Below are positions 1-6,423 of a stretch of DNA of 14,048 bases, in pieces. A program made the translations under genes and the position numbers. Position 1 is the first letter of the stretch. Every line of letters begins with the position of its first letter. This stretch comes from Paenibacillus sp. (lineage in GTDB: Bacteria; Bacillota; Bacilli; Paenibacillales; Paenibacillaceae), in NCBI GenBank assembly GCA_029256665.1, contig JAQSXN010000026.1, positions 1 to 14,048 of the forward strand. The letters are read 5' to 3'. The notes under the pieces were generated by a model. The model did not search any database and had not been told where the DNA came from. It saw nothing but the letters and a program-made list of their open reading frames with translations.

Positions 1-309
1 GCCGGGGAATACCTTGACGACCTTGGCCGATTCCACTTGCGGAAGCCTCTCCACTCGTCCCGCGATAGAGCTGGAGGAAGTCTGAAAGAAGGCGTCGCCT
101 ACCGCGACAGCCATCGCCGCTTGTATTTGTTCCTTGGAGGCATGCTCCATGCCCGTTACTTGTATTTCGGATATTTTGCTAATCGATGAGTTAAAGAACA
201 ATACGGCCAGCAAAGCGGCGAACAACAACAATAGAATCGCCAGCAGCTTTTTGTTGCCTTTGCGTTTGCGGGCGGGCTCTTTAAGCACCGGCATATTACC
301 GCCACTCAT
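1..309 (-). CDS. divIB: Cell division protein DivIB/FtsQ, N-terminal part (cut by window edge)
   Basis: The frame runs from ATG at 309 down to base 1 without a stop, giving 103 residues of a longer protein. Seen: a short basic cytoplasmic stretch (residues 11-21, PARKRKGNKK-like), one hydrophobic segment at about 22-38, then an extracytoplasmic start that reads as a POTRA domain (EIQVTGMEHASKEQI, GDAFF, RVERLPQVESAKVVKVFPG). This is the layout of FtsQ/DivIB, a bitopic divisome protein that acts with FtsL and DivIC at the septum. A ribosome site GGAAAGAGGG lies about 8 nt before the ATG. It follows murA by 83 bp, as is usual for this end of Bacillales dcw clusters. The C-terminal beta domain is outside the window. 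The assignment rests on topology, POTRA-like sequence and position. Confidence 0.9.
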   Translation of the reverse strand, partial: MSGGNMPVLKEPARKRKGNKKLLAILLLLFAALLAVLFFNSSISKISEIQVTGMEHASKEQIQAAMAVAVGDAFFQTSSSSIAGRVERLPQVESAKVVKVFPG

Positions 310-333
310 AACTTGTCCCTCTTTCCTGCAAAA

Positions 334-371
334 CGCCGGCTTCCCCGGAAGAGGTCCAAGGAAGCCGAACG
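334..371 (-). terminator. Possible weak terminator or attenuator between murA and divIB
   Basis: The 83-bp spacer holds an inverted repeat: CGGCTTCC (337-344) pairs perfectly with GGAAGCCG (360-367), and C334/G335 can add two pairs with C370/G371 past a small bulge. On the minus strand the stem is followed at once by TTTT (333-330). The loop is long (15 nt) and contains a smaller GGA/TCC pairing, so this is not a textbook intrinsic terminator. Partial read-through into divIB is plausible. Inference from structure only. Confidence 0.35.
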
Positions 372-392
372 CTTCGTACTAACTGCGAGTGA

Positions 393-1673
393 TTATCTAG
401 TCAATTCGTTATTGGGCACGGGAGAGTTTCTAGTAATCCTGGCGCCAAGCTTCGTAAGCATATGCTCGATTCGATCGTAACCACGGTCGATATGGTGGAC
501 CTGCTCGACGATCGTCCGGCCTTGCGCGGCGAGTCCCGCAATGACAAGCGCGGCGCCGGCCCGCAAATCCGTCGCCTCGACGGTAGCCCCGTACAGGCGC
601 GTTACGCCACGGATAAACGCGGCGTTCATATCCACGCGAATATCGGCGCCCATGCGTGACAATTCGTCGACATGCTTGAGACGGCCTTCGAAGATCGTTT
701 CCTTCATAATGCTTACCCCGTCGGCGAGCGCGAGAAGCACCATCACCTGGGACTGCAGATCGGTAGGGAATGCCGGATACGGCGAAGTGACGATTCTCTC
801 GATGGACCTGCACCTCGCGGCGCTATTAACCTTTATTATATCACCGTCGATAATGATTTGAACACCTGCGCGGCGCATAACATGGATAAGAGAGGATAAG
901 TGGGCGGGCTGTGTGTTTTGCAGCGTGACCGCTCCGCGCGTGGCGGCTGCGGCAACCATGATGGTGCCGGCTACGATCCGGTCGGGAATGACCTTGTAGC
1001 GGCAAGGGGTAAGTTCGGCGACGCCTTCAATCGTAATCGTGTCCGTGCCGGCGCCCATGATCTTGGCGCCCACCGTGTTCAAGAATCGTTGCAAATCCTG
1101 TATTTCCGGCTCCCTGGCCGCATTCGTAAGCGTTGTGCGGCCTTCCGCGAGCACGGCGGCCATCATAATATTCTCGGTCGCCCCCACGCTCGGGAAACTA
1201 AGATGAATGTCGGCGCCTCGCAGCTTATCCGCGCGGCACACGATCCGGTTGCCAATCTCTTCGATCTCGGCTCCAAGCGCTTGCAAACCTTCCAGGTGAA
1301 GATCAATCTTGCGTTCTCCGATTGCGCAGCCTCCCGGCTGATAGACTTGCGCTTCCCCGAATCGGGAGAGCAGCGGTCCCATAAGAAAGATCGAAGAACG
1401 CATCTTGTTCATCAACGTTTCCGGCACATGGGACGTATGAATGGCGGTCGTGTCGAGCACGACCGTCTCGCCATTATGCTCGGCGCGGCATCCTAATTCG
1501 CGCAAAATGTTCAGCATGACTTCGATATCCAGCAATCTTGGCACCGAATCGATCGTGATGGTGCCTTCGGCCAGCAAGCTGGCAGCCAGTATCGGCAAAG
1601 CGGCATTTTTTGCTCCTTGGATGACTATGGATCCTGAGAGAGGTTTCCCGCCTTCAATCACCAATTTGTCCAA
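393..1673 (-). CDS. murA: UDP-N-acetylglucosamine 1-carboxyvinyltransferase (MurA)
   Basis: 426 residues, normal length for MurA. It catalyses the first committed step of peptidoglycan synthesis in the cytoplasm, moving enolpyruvate from PEP to UDP-GlcNAc. Seen at essentially E. coli numbering: GAKN with K22 and N23, R92, the catalytic cysteine C116 in PGGCAIGE (the residue alkylated by fosfomycin), D305 in FPTDLQ, R371 and R397. The protein repeats the two-domain inside-out barrel pattern. The start is TTG at 1673, chosen because a near-perfect ribosome site GGAGGTGAT (1685-1677) sits just before it and because MDKLVIEGG aligns with known MurA N-termini. It lies 15 bp after murB, so the two are almost surely co-transcribed. 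Cysteine, not aspartate, at 116 predicts fosfomycin sensitivity at the target level (inference). Confidence 0.97.
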   Translation of the reverse strand: MDKLVIEGGKPLSGSIVIQGAKNAALPILAASLLAEGTITIDSVPRLLDIEVMLNILRELGCRAEHNGETVVLDTTAIHTSHVPETLMNKMRSSIFLMGPLLSRFGEAQVYQPGGCAIGERKIDLHLEGLQALGAEIEEIGNRIVCRADKLRGADIHLSFPSVGATENIMMAAVLAEGRTTLTNAAREPEIQDLQRFLNTVGAKIMGAGTDTITIEGVAELTPCRYKVIPDRIVAGTIMVAAAATRGAVTLQNTQPAHLSSLIHVMRRAGVQIIIDGDIIKVNSAARCRSIERIVTSPYPAFPTDLQSQVMVLLALADGVSIMKETIFEGRLKHVDELSRMGADIRVDMNAAFIRGVTRLYGATVEATDLRAGAALVIAGLAAQGRTIVEQVHHIDRGYDRIEHMLTKLGARITRNSPVPNNELTR

Positions 1674-1676
1674 TGT

Positions 1677-1685
1677 ATCACCTCC
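1677..1685 (-). promoter_or_regulatory. Strong ribosome binding site that fixes the TTG start of murA
   Basis: On the minus strand GGAGGTGAT is followed by ACA and then TTG. The match to the 3' end of 16S rRNA is nearly complete and the GGAGG-to-start distance is 7 nt. No ATG is in frame nearby, so the TTG at 1673 is the start. Confidence 0.85.
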
Positions 1686-1688
1686 GAA

Positions 1689-2594
1689 TTACCCCTCGCC
1701 CACCACCAGCACTTCCGGCACCAGCTTCACGCCTGAACGTTCCTCCACGGTGCGCCTAATGTGGTCCATAAGGGCGAGTACATCTCTAGCTGTCGCTTGC
1801 CCGGTGTTTACAATAAAATTGGCGTGTTGCTCGGACACCTGCGCTCCTCCGATGGAGAAACCTTTAAGCTCCGCTTCCTGGATCAGCCTAGCGGCGAAAT
1901 CGCCGGACGGGTTGCGGAAGACGCTGCCCGCGCAAGCCATCGTATAGGGCTGAGTCCTCAGTCTCCGTTCCTTGTAGGAAGCCATCGCCGAAGCGATTTC
2001 CATCCGTTCGCCTTCCGCAAGCTCAAAGCCGGCTTCGACGACGATGCCCCGTTTCTCGTGAAGGATGGAATGCCGATAATCGAATTCCATGTCCTCGGGG
2101 CCGTAACGCACCAATTCCCCTGTCTCCAGTACAATGTCAGCATACTTGAAAATACGCGACACATCCGATCCGTGCGCCCCTGCATTCATGTAGACGGCTC
2201 CGCCGACCGTGCCGGGAATTCCACTCGCGAATTCCAGCCCGGTAAGTCCGGCCTTGCCCGCCATGACGGACAGCTTGATAAAGGAATAGGCCGCGCCGGC
2301 AATTGCCGTCGACCCTTCGAACGAGACGTAATCGAGACCTCCGGACGGCTTGATCACAACGCCGCGAATGCCCTTGTCCAGCGCCAGCATGTTGGAGCCG
2401 CGTCCCAGGTTGGTCCATGGCACTCCATGCTTATGCAGCAGCCGGATTGCGGCAATCAGTTGTTCTTTGCTCCTAGGAAGGAGTAACAGGTCGGCAGGTC
2501 CGCCGATCTTCCAGGTTGTGTGCTTCGAAAGCGGTTCGTCCAGCAGCAGTTCTCCGACCGCCGCTTCCCTTAACTCCGCTATACATGCTTCCAT
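1689..2594 (-). CDS. murB: UDP-N-acetylenolpyruvoylglucosamine reductase (MurB, type II)
   Basis: 301 residues with the start at ATG 2594. This flavoenzyme reduces the MurA product with NADPH to UDP-MurNAc. Seen: the FAD-binding region TNLGRGSNML (61-70) and SGIPGTVGGAVYMNAGAHG (124-142), FDYRHS with R174, the proton-donor serine S224 in AGSVFRNP, and the C-terminal glutamate E294 in LVPEV. The short form without the extra tyrosine loop makes it type II, as in Bacillus and Staphylococcus. Two upstream in-frame ATGs (2612, 2630) lack ribosome sites, while AAGGAGGAA (2609-2601) sits 8 nt before ATG 2594, and MEACIAELREAAVG aligns with the B. subtilis N-terminus. It is separated from spoVE by about 200 bp, where Bacillus has murG. 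Confidence 0.96.
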   Translation of the reverse strand: MEACIAELREAAVGELLLDEPLSKHTTWKIGGPADLLLLPRSKEQLIAAIRLLHKHGVPWTNLGRGSNMLALDKGIRGVVIKPSGGLDYVSFEGSTAIAGAAYSFIKLSVMAGKAGLTGLEFASGIPGTVGGAVYMNAGAHGSDVSRIFKYADIVLETGELVRYGPEDMEFDYRHSILHEKRGIVVEAGFELAEGERMEIASAMASYKERRLRTQPYTMACAGSVFRNPSGDFAARLIQEAELKGFSIGGAQVSEQHANFIVNTGQATARDVLALMDHIRRTVEERSGVKLVPEVLVVGEG

Positions 2595-2600
2595 TGCGAC

Positions 2601-2609
2601 TTCCTCCTT
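2601..2609 (-). promoter_or_regulatory. Ribosome binding site deciding the murB start
   Basis: AAGGAGGAA on the minus strand, about 8 nt before ATG 2594. The longer in-frame ATGs at 2612 and 2630 have no comparable site, so the 301-residue form is preferred. Confidence 0.8.
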
Positions 2610-2758
2610 CATTGCTGCGTATGTTGCCATTTGCCGCAGGCTTCATTGTGATCCTCCGCTCCCGCAGGTGACGGTCGCGAATATAGGGTATCTTATGCCT
2701 TGCTCGCTTGTTGTGTGACAGACGCCTATGCGTCCGCCATCCGTGGCCTTCTATGCAA

Positions 2759-2784
2759 GCCTCGGAGCCTTGGCGGCTCGAGGC
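2759..2784 (-). terminator. Intercistronic hairpin after spoVE
   Basis: On the plus strand GCCTCG(G)AGCC (2759-2769) pairs with GGCTCGAGGC (2775-2784): ten base pairs with one bulged G and a 5-nt loop. It begins 11 bp after the spoVE stop. On the minus-strand transcript the stem is followed by UUGCAU, with no U tract, so it is more likely an mRNA stabiliser or processing site, or at best a weak terminator. Confidence 0.45.
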
Positions 2785-2795
2785 ATCATGTTCGA

Positions 2796-3893
2796 TTATC
2801 TGGAATAACGCGAGATGTTGAGCAGAATGCCGAACGCCGTAAGCAGCAGCGTCAACGACGATCCGCCGTAGCTGACTAGCGGCAGCGTGATGCCGGTAAC
2901 GGGCATCATGCCGATGACGACGCCGATATTGATCAAGACCTGCACGCCGATTATCCCCGTGATGCCGACGGCGAGGAAGCTGCCGAACGTATCCGGCGCC
3001 GCGATGGCGGTGCGGATCCCCCGCCAGACGACGATCAGGAACAGCATGATAATCGTGGCGCCGCCGATGAACCCGAGCTCCTCTGCGAGGATCGAGAAAA
3101 TAAAATCCGTTTGCGGCTCGGGCAAATAGCTGAACTTCTGCCTGCTCATGCCGAGGCCGAGACCGACCAGTCCGCCCGGGCCGATCGCGAACAACGATTG
3201 AATAATTTGATAACCTCCGCCGAGCGGGTCAGCCCACGGATCCAGAAAGTACGTGATCCGCTGCAGCCGGTACGGCGCGGCCAGAATCAGGCCGACGAAG
3301 CCGACGACGCCGACCAAGGCCAGTCCGCCTAGATGCGCCATCCGGGCTCCAGCCGTATAAATCAAAATAAGCGAAGCGCCGACCATGACCGACCCCGTCC
3401 CGAGATCGGGCTGAAGCATGATCAAGCCGAACGCGAGGCCGACCAATCCGAGCGGCGGCATCAGGCCTTTTGTTAACAGCGTAATGTTTTGCTGCTTCTC
3501 CGAAAGCCATTTGGATAGAAACAAAATCATGGCAAGCTTCATAAACTCCGAAGGCTGAATGCCGAAGGAGCTGATGCCCAGCCAGCTTCTCGCGCCGCCG
3601 CGCACGACGCCTACGCCTGGAATCAGAACGACGACGAGCAAGCCGAAGCAGATAATAAGCAGCATCGGCGCCCATTTCTTCCATACGGTATAATGGGTGT
3701 TCATCGTAAATAGTAACGCACCTATGCCGAGTCCGGCAAATAATAGCTGGCGTTTGACATAATAGAATCGGTCGTCGAACTCGTGAAGCGCCAGCACCGC
3801 GCTAGCGCTGTAGACCATGACGAGACCGATTGCAAGAATAAGCCCAATGGCGGCGAAGAGCCAAAGATCGGGGGCAGAACGCGCTTTAGCCAT
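2796..3893 (-). CDS. spoVE: SEDS-family glycosyltransferase SpoVE (FtsW/RodA type)
   Basis: 365 residues, about ten hydrophobic segments. SEDS proteins polymerise lipid II glycan strands at the outer membrane face together with a class B PBP; SpoVE serves spore cortex with SpoVD. Seen: VMVYSASAV near the N-terminus, IPGVGVVRGGARSW (91-104), IQPSEFMKLAM (112-122), QPDLGT (161-166), the catalytic aspartate D263 in LPEPQTDFIF, and VTGITLPLVSYGGSS (332-346). It tracks B. subtilis SpoVE (366 aa) almost end to end, including the ending NISRYSR, better than FtsW. Start ATG 3893 is preferred over ATG 3914 because AAGAGGTG (3909-3902) precedes it, and MAKARSAPDLW aligns with SpoVE. It could also serve as the vegetative FtsW if no other copy exists in the genome. 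Confidence 0.93.
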   Translation of the reverse strand: MAKARSAPDLWLFAAIGLILAIGLVMVYSASAVLALHEFDDRFYYVKRQLLFAGLGIGALLFTMNTHYTVWKKWAPMLLIICFGLLVVVLIPGVGVVRGGARSWLGISSFGIQPSEFMKLAMILFLSKWLSEKQQNITLLTKGLMPPLGLVGLAFGLIMLQPDLGTGSVMVGASLILIYTAGARMAHLGGLALVGVVGFVGLILAAPYRLQRITYFLDPWADPLGGGYQIIQSLFAIGPGGLVGLGLGMSRQKFSYLPEPQTDFIFSILAEELGFIGGATIIMLFLIVVWRGIRTAIAAPDTFGSFLAVGITGIIGVQVLINIGVVIGMMPVTGITLPLVSYGGSSLTLLLTAFGILLNISRYSR

Positions 3894-3901
3894 AGCGAAC
3901 A

Positions 3902-3909
3902 CACCTCTT
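3902..3909 (-). promoter_or_regulatory. Ribosome binding site deciding the spoVE start
   Basis: AAGAGGTG on the minus strand, 8 nt before ATG 3893. The earlier in-frame ATG 3914 has no recognisable site and lies right after a stable hairpin, so it is rejected as the start. Confidence 0.7.
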
Positions 3910-3918
3910 AGCATGGGA

Positions 3919-3941
3919 AAGTAGGGACAGGCCCCCTACTT
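3919..3941 (-). terminator. Hairpin overlapping the murD stop codon, before spoVE
   Basis: AAGTAGGG (3919-3926) pairs perfectly with CCCTACTT (3934-3941) across a 7-nt loop. The stem takes in two bases of the murD TAA stop (3942-3940). On the minus strand the stem is followed by only a short U stretch (TT within the stem, then T, then CCC). It may dampen read-through into spoVE or protect murD mRNA. Role is inference. Confidence 0.45.
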
Positions 3942-5379
3942 ACAAGGTATGCGCCGATTGTTTAAACATGCTCCCTCTTTGTTCATACGATTCGAACATG
4001 TCCCAGCTCGCGCAGGCCGGCGATAACAGCACGGCGTCGCCAGGCTCCGCCATCGCGTAAGCCCGGACGACCGCCTCGCGAAGCGTGGATTCGGCGTCCT
4101 TCTCAGCGTTCACCGATTGCACCTTGGCTAAACCTGCCAGATTCGCCACGCGCTCCAGCTTGCCGCGCGTCTCTCCGAGCACGACGAGTCCCTTAAGCTC
4201 CTTAAACAAAGGCAGCAGCTCCATATAATCCGAGCCGCGGTCCAGCCCGCCGGCTACTAAGATGATGGGCGCCTTAATCGACCTGGCGGCCATCATCGTC
4301 GCCGTCGGATTGGTGTCCTTCGAGCTATTGTGGAACGTTACGCCGTTTTTCTCGCGCACGAACTCCAAGCGATGCTCCACGCCTTTGAACGTGCGGAGCG
4401 GCTCGGCGAGCGCTTCTGGACGCGCTCCGGCGGCGATGCATGCGGCGATCGCGGCCATGGCGTTAGCCGCGTTATGCCGCCCCGGCAAGCCGAGCTCGGC
4501 AACCGGCATGACGACCGTTTCCGACGTCCCCGACTCGGTTTCCAGCCGAACGACGATGGTGCGCTTCGCAGAGCTTGCGTCGTCGATGTCGCCATCGCGC
4601 GCGTACGGCGGCTCGATGCATACGCCATGCGCGAGTCTCTCGTACAGCGAGAAGGGCAACAGCTTAGCCTTCAATCCTTGCGCCGTCTCGCGGCAGACGG
4701 GGTCGTCCCAACCCAGTACCGCCGTGTCGGTTTCCGTCTGATTGGCGAACAACATCCGTTTCGAAGCAACGTAATCTTCCATGCCGCCGTGGTAATCTAG
4801 ATGCGTCTCCGCCAGGTTGAGCAGCAGCGCGATCCGCGGCCGGAACGACTGCGTCCCTTTTAATTGGAAGCTGCTAAGCTCGGCTACGATCCAGTCGTCC
4901 GCGGAAGCGTCTTGGGCGGCTTCGCATAACGGTACGCCGATGTTGCCGGCAACGATGGGGCTTAAGCCGGCCGCGGCGAGCAGCTCGCCGATCATTGTCG
5001 TCGTTGTTGTCTTGCCATTGGAGCCGGTGATGCCGATGATGGGAGCGGGCGAAATCAGGTATGCCGCTTCTACCTCCGTCAAGACGTCGATGCCTAGAAG
5101 GATCGCTTGGCGCACGGGCGGCGCGGTATATGGAATGCCCGGATTTTTGACCATCAGGGCCGTATGTTCATCGATCAGGTCGTCCGGATGGTAGCCGCAA
5201 ATAACGGTTATGCCCAGAGCTTCGAGCTCTTCCGCTTCGGGACTGCTCTCCCTATCCTTCTTGTCATTGACGACAACGTCCGCTCCTAGCTTGTGAAACA
5301 GCTTGGCGACGCTGACGCCGCTTCTCGCGAGGCCTAACACGACAACTCGCCGGCCTCGGTAGTCCGCAGGGTGGTTCAT
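3940..5379 (-). CDS. murD: UDP-N-acetylmuramoyl-L-alanine--D-glutamate ligase (MurD)
   Basis: 479 residues. This cytoplasmic ATP-dependent ligase adds D-glutamate to UDP-MurNAc-L-Ala. Seen: an N-terminal Rossmann part for the UDP substrate (VVVLGLARSGVS, 12-24), the ATP loop [13 protein letters not shown] (116-128), ELSSFQLKGT (167-176), the lysine expected to be carbamylated (K207), LPGRHNAANAMAA (298-310), and the C-terminal domain with HRLEF, AGGLDRGSDY and LLSPACASWDMF. It is longer than B. subtilis MurD (451 aa), mostly because of an extra stretch around 256-288. The usual NDSKATN motif reads NSSKDTN (350-356). The start is ATG 5379; TTG 5391 is in frame but touches the ribosome site AGAAAGGA (5399-5392), while the ATG is 12 nt away, so the start is slightly uncertain. 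Confidence 0.95.
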   Translation of the reverse strand: MNHPADYRGRRVVVLGLARSGVSVAKLFHKLGADVVVNDKKDRESSPEAEELEALGITVICGYHPDDLIDEHTALMVKNPGIPYTAPPVRQAILLGIDVLTEVEAAYLISPAPIIGITGSNGKTTTTTMIGELLAAAGLSPIVAGNIGVPLCEAAQDASADDWIVAELSSFQLKGTQSFRPRIALLLNLAETHLDYHGGMEDYVASKRMLFANQTETDTAVLGWDDPVCRETAQGLKAKLLPFSLYERLAHGVCIEPPYARDGDIDDASSAKRTIVVRLETESGTSETVVMPVAELGLPGRHNAANAMAAIAACIAAGARPEALAEPLRTFKGVEHRLEFVREKNGVTFHNSSKDTNPTATMMAARSIKAPIILVAGGLDRGSDYMELLPLFKELKGLVVLGETRGKLERVANLAGLAKVQSVNAEKDAESTLREAVVRAYAMAEPGDAVLLSPACASWDMFESYEQRGSMFKQSAHTL

Positions 5380-5412
5380 ATGCAGCGACAATCCTTTCTA
5401 TGTACGCAGCAA

Positions 5413-5436
5413 GCGGCTCCCGTAAGCGAGAACCGC
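5413..5436 (-). other. Intercistronic hairpin between mraY and murD
   Basis: GCGGCTCCCG (5413-5422) can pair with CGAGAACCGC (5427-5436): ten pairs in the RNA, two of them G-U, closing a 4-nt loop. No U tract follows on the minus strand, so it is probably not a terminator. It sits in an 83-bp spacer that otherwise carries only the murD ribosome site. Confidence 0.4.
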
Positions 5437-5462
5437 CAATGTGCGTCTGATTATATAGTCGA

Positions 5463-6419
5463 TTAGATGATGATGAGAACGCCGGCGGCGGCAAACAACA
5501 GGCCGACCAGCCAGAACACGGTAACGACCTTCCATTCCGACCAGCCGCTGAGCTCGAAGTGATGGTGGATCGGGCTCATCTTGAAGATGCGCTTGCCTCT
5601 CAGCTTAAAGGAGCCGACTTGCAGAATGACCGACAGCATCTCGAGCACGAACACGCCGCCGATCAGAATAAGAAGCAGCTCCGTCTTGGTCAGGATCGCC
5701 ACGGCCGCGATGCCGCCGCCGATGCCGAGGGACCCCATGTCCCCCATGAAGACCTTGGCCGGATGCGCATTGTAGACGAGGAAGCCCAGAACCGCGCCGA
5801 TCATGGCCGCCGAGAAGATGGCCGACTCATGCTCGGAGGTCTGCAGCGCGACGATCATGAAGGCGCCGAACGCGATCGCGCTCGTGCCCGCGAGCAGTCC
5901 GTCGAGACCGTCGGTGAAATTGACCGAGTTGCTGGCGGCGAACAAGATGATGACGACGAGCGGATAATAGAACCAGCCGAGATCGAAGCCCGCGCTCGTG
6001 CCGGGAATCGTTATTTCCGTGCTGTGGCCCATATCGTAAAGCAGCGCGCAGACGACGACCGAGAACAAGAGCTGTCCGAACAGCTTCTGTCTGGCCGTCA
6101 GCCCAAGCGAGCGTTTGAATACGATCTTAATATAATCGTCCAGGAAACCTACGAGTCCAAAGCCGAGCGAAGCTGTCAGCAGCACCCAAAACTCGCTTGA
6201 TTTGTCCGCGAAGCGAAGGAACGCGATCATGAGGGCGATCATGATGATGATGCCGCCCATCGTCGGCGTCCCGCTTTTCTTCAGATGGCTCTCCGGACCT
6301 TCCGTGCGAATCTGCTGGCCGAACTTGAGCCTTCGGAGCAAAGGGATGAACAATGGTCCGAGCAGAACCGTTATGAGGAAGGATGTGCCGATCGCGAATA
6401 AGTTGACCATCATGTCCAT
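5463..6419 (-). CDS. mraY: Phospho-N-acetylmuramoyl-pentapeptide-transferase (MraY)
   Basis: 318 residues with about ten membrane segments. MraY transfers phospho-MurNAc-pentapeptide from UDP to undecaprenyl phosphate on the inner membrane face, making lipid I. Seen: [24 protein letters not shown] (33-56), the D94-D95 pair in [20 protein letters not shown] with D170, [14 protein letters not shown] with D227, and the HHH triad (285-287) in [10 protein letters not shown]. The position after GD is Met (GDMGSL), where Thr or Val is usual. Start ATG 6419 has the site AAGGGGTGA (6432-6424), which contains the murF stop codon; a longer TTG frame from 6449 lies inside murF and is rejected. Only 4 nt separate it from murF, so the two are translationally close. 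Confidence 0.96.
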   Translation of the reverse strand: MDMMVNLFAIGTSFLITVLLGPLFIPLLRRLKFGQQIRTEGPESHLKKSGTPTMGGIIIMIALMIAFLRFADKSSEFWVLLTASLGFGLVGFLDDYIKIVFKRSLGLTARQKLFGQLLFSVVVCALLYDMGHSTEITIPGTSAGFDLGWFYYPLVVIILFAASNSVNFTDGLDGLLAGTSAIAFGAFMIVALQTSEHESAIFSAAMIGAVLGFLVYNAHPAKVFMGDMGSLGIGGGIAAVAILTKTELLLILIGGVFVLEMLSVILQVGSFKLRGKRIFKMSPIHHHFELSGWSEWKVVTVFWLVGLLFAAAGVLIII

Positions 6420-6423
6420 TTCT

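Larger units (their letters stand above)
2595..2795 (-). other. Spacer between spoVE and murB, at the usual place of murG
   Basis: This 201-bp stretch contains no credible gene. It holds a strong hairpin (2759-2784), a smaller perfect one with stem GACGC/GCGTC and loop of 4 (2721-2734), and a ribosome site with ATG (2657-2644) that opens a 57-codon frame overlapping murB out of frame. CCTGCGG occurs twice, flanking that ribosome site (2662-2668 and 2634-2640). A very weak sigma-A-like pair (GTCACA, 18 nt, TAAGAT, each 4 of 6) lies before murB. I would not call it a promoter without transcript data. None of the MurG glycine-rich motifs can be read here. Confidence 0.6.

Noticed and set aside
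900..1496. 198-codon plus-strand frame opposite murA
   Set aside because: Shadow of murA; no recognisable domain.
1761..2486. 241-codon plus-strand open frame opposite murB
   Set aside because: It is a mirror of a confidently assigned gene, its sequence resembles no known protein, and long antisense frames are expected in GC-rich coding DNA.
2650..2720. Sigma-A promoter for murB
   Set aside because: Best -35/-10 pair matches only 4 of 6 at each box with an 18-nt spacer, no better than chance in a stretch this long.
2595..2795. Decayed murG in the spoVE-murB gap
   Set aside because: None of the three minus-strand frames shows a glycine-rich MurG N-terminus or other MurG motif; the gap is too short to judge beyond a possible scar.
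5559..6200. 213-codon plus-strand frame opposite mraY, very rich in Asp, Arg, Glu and His
   Set aside because: Composition is the expected antisense image of hydrophobic membrane-protein codons; no fold or motif and no ribosome site.
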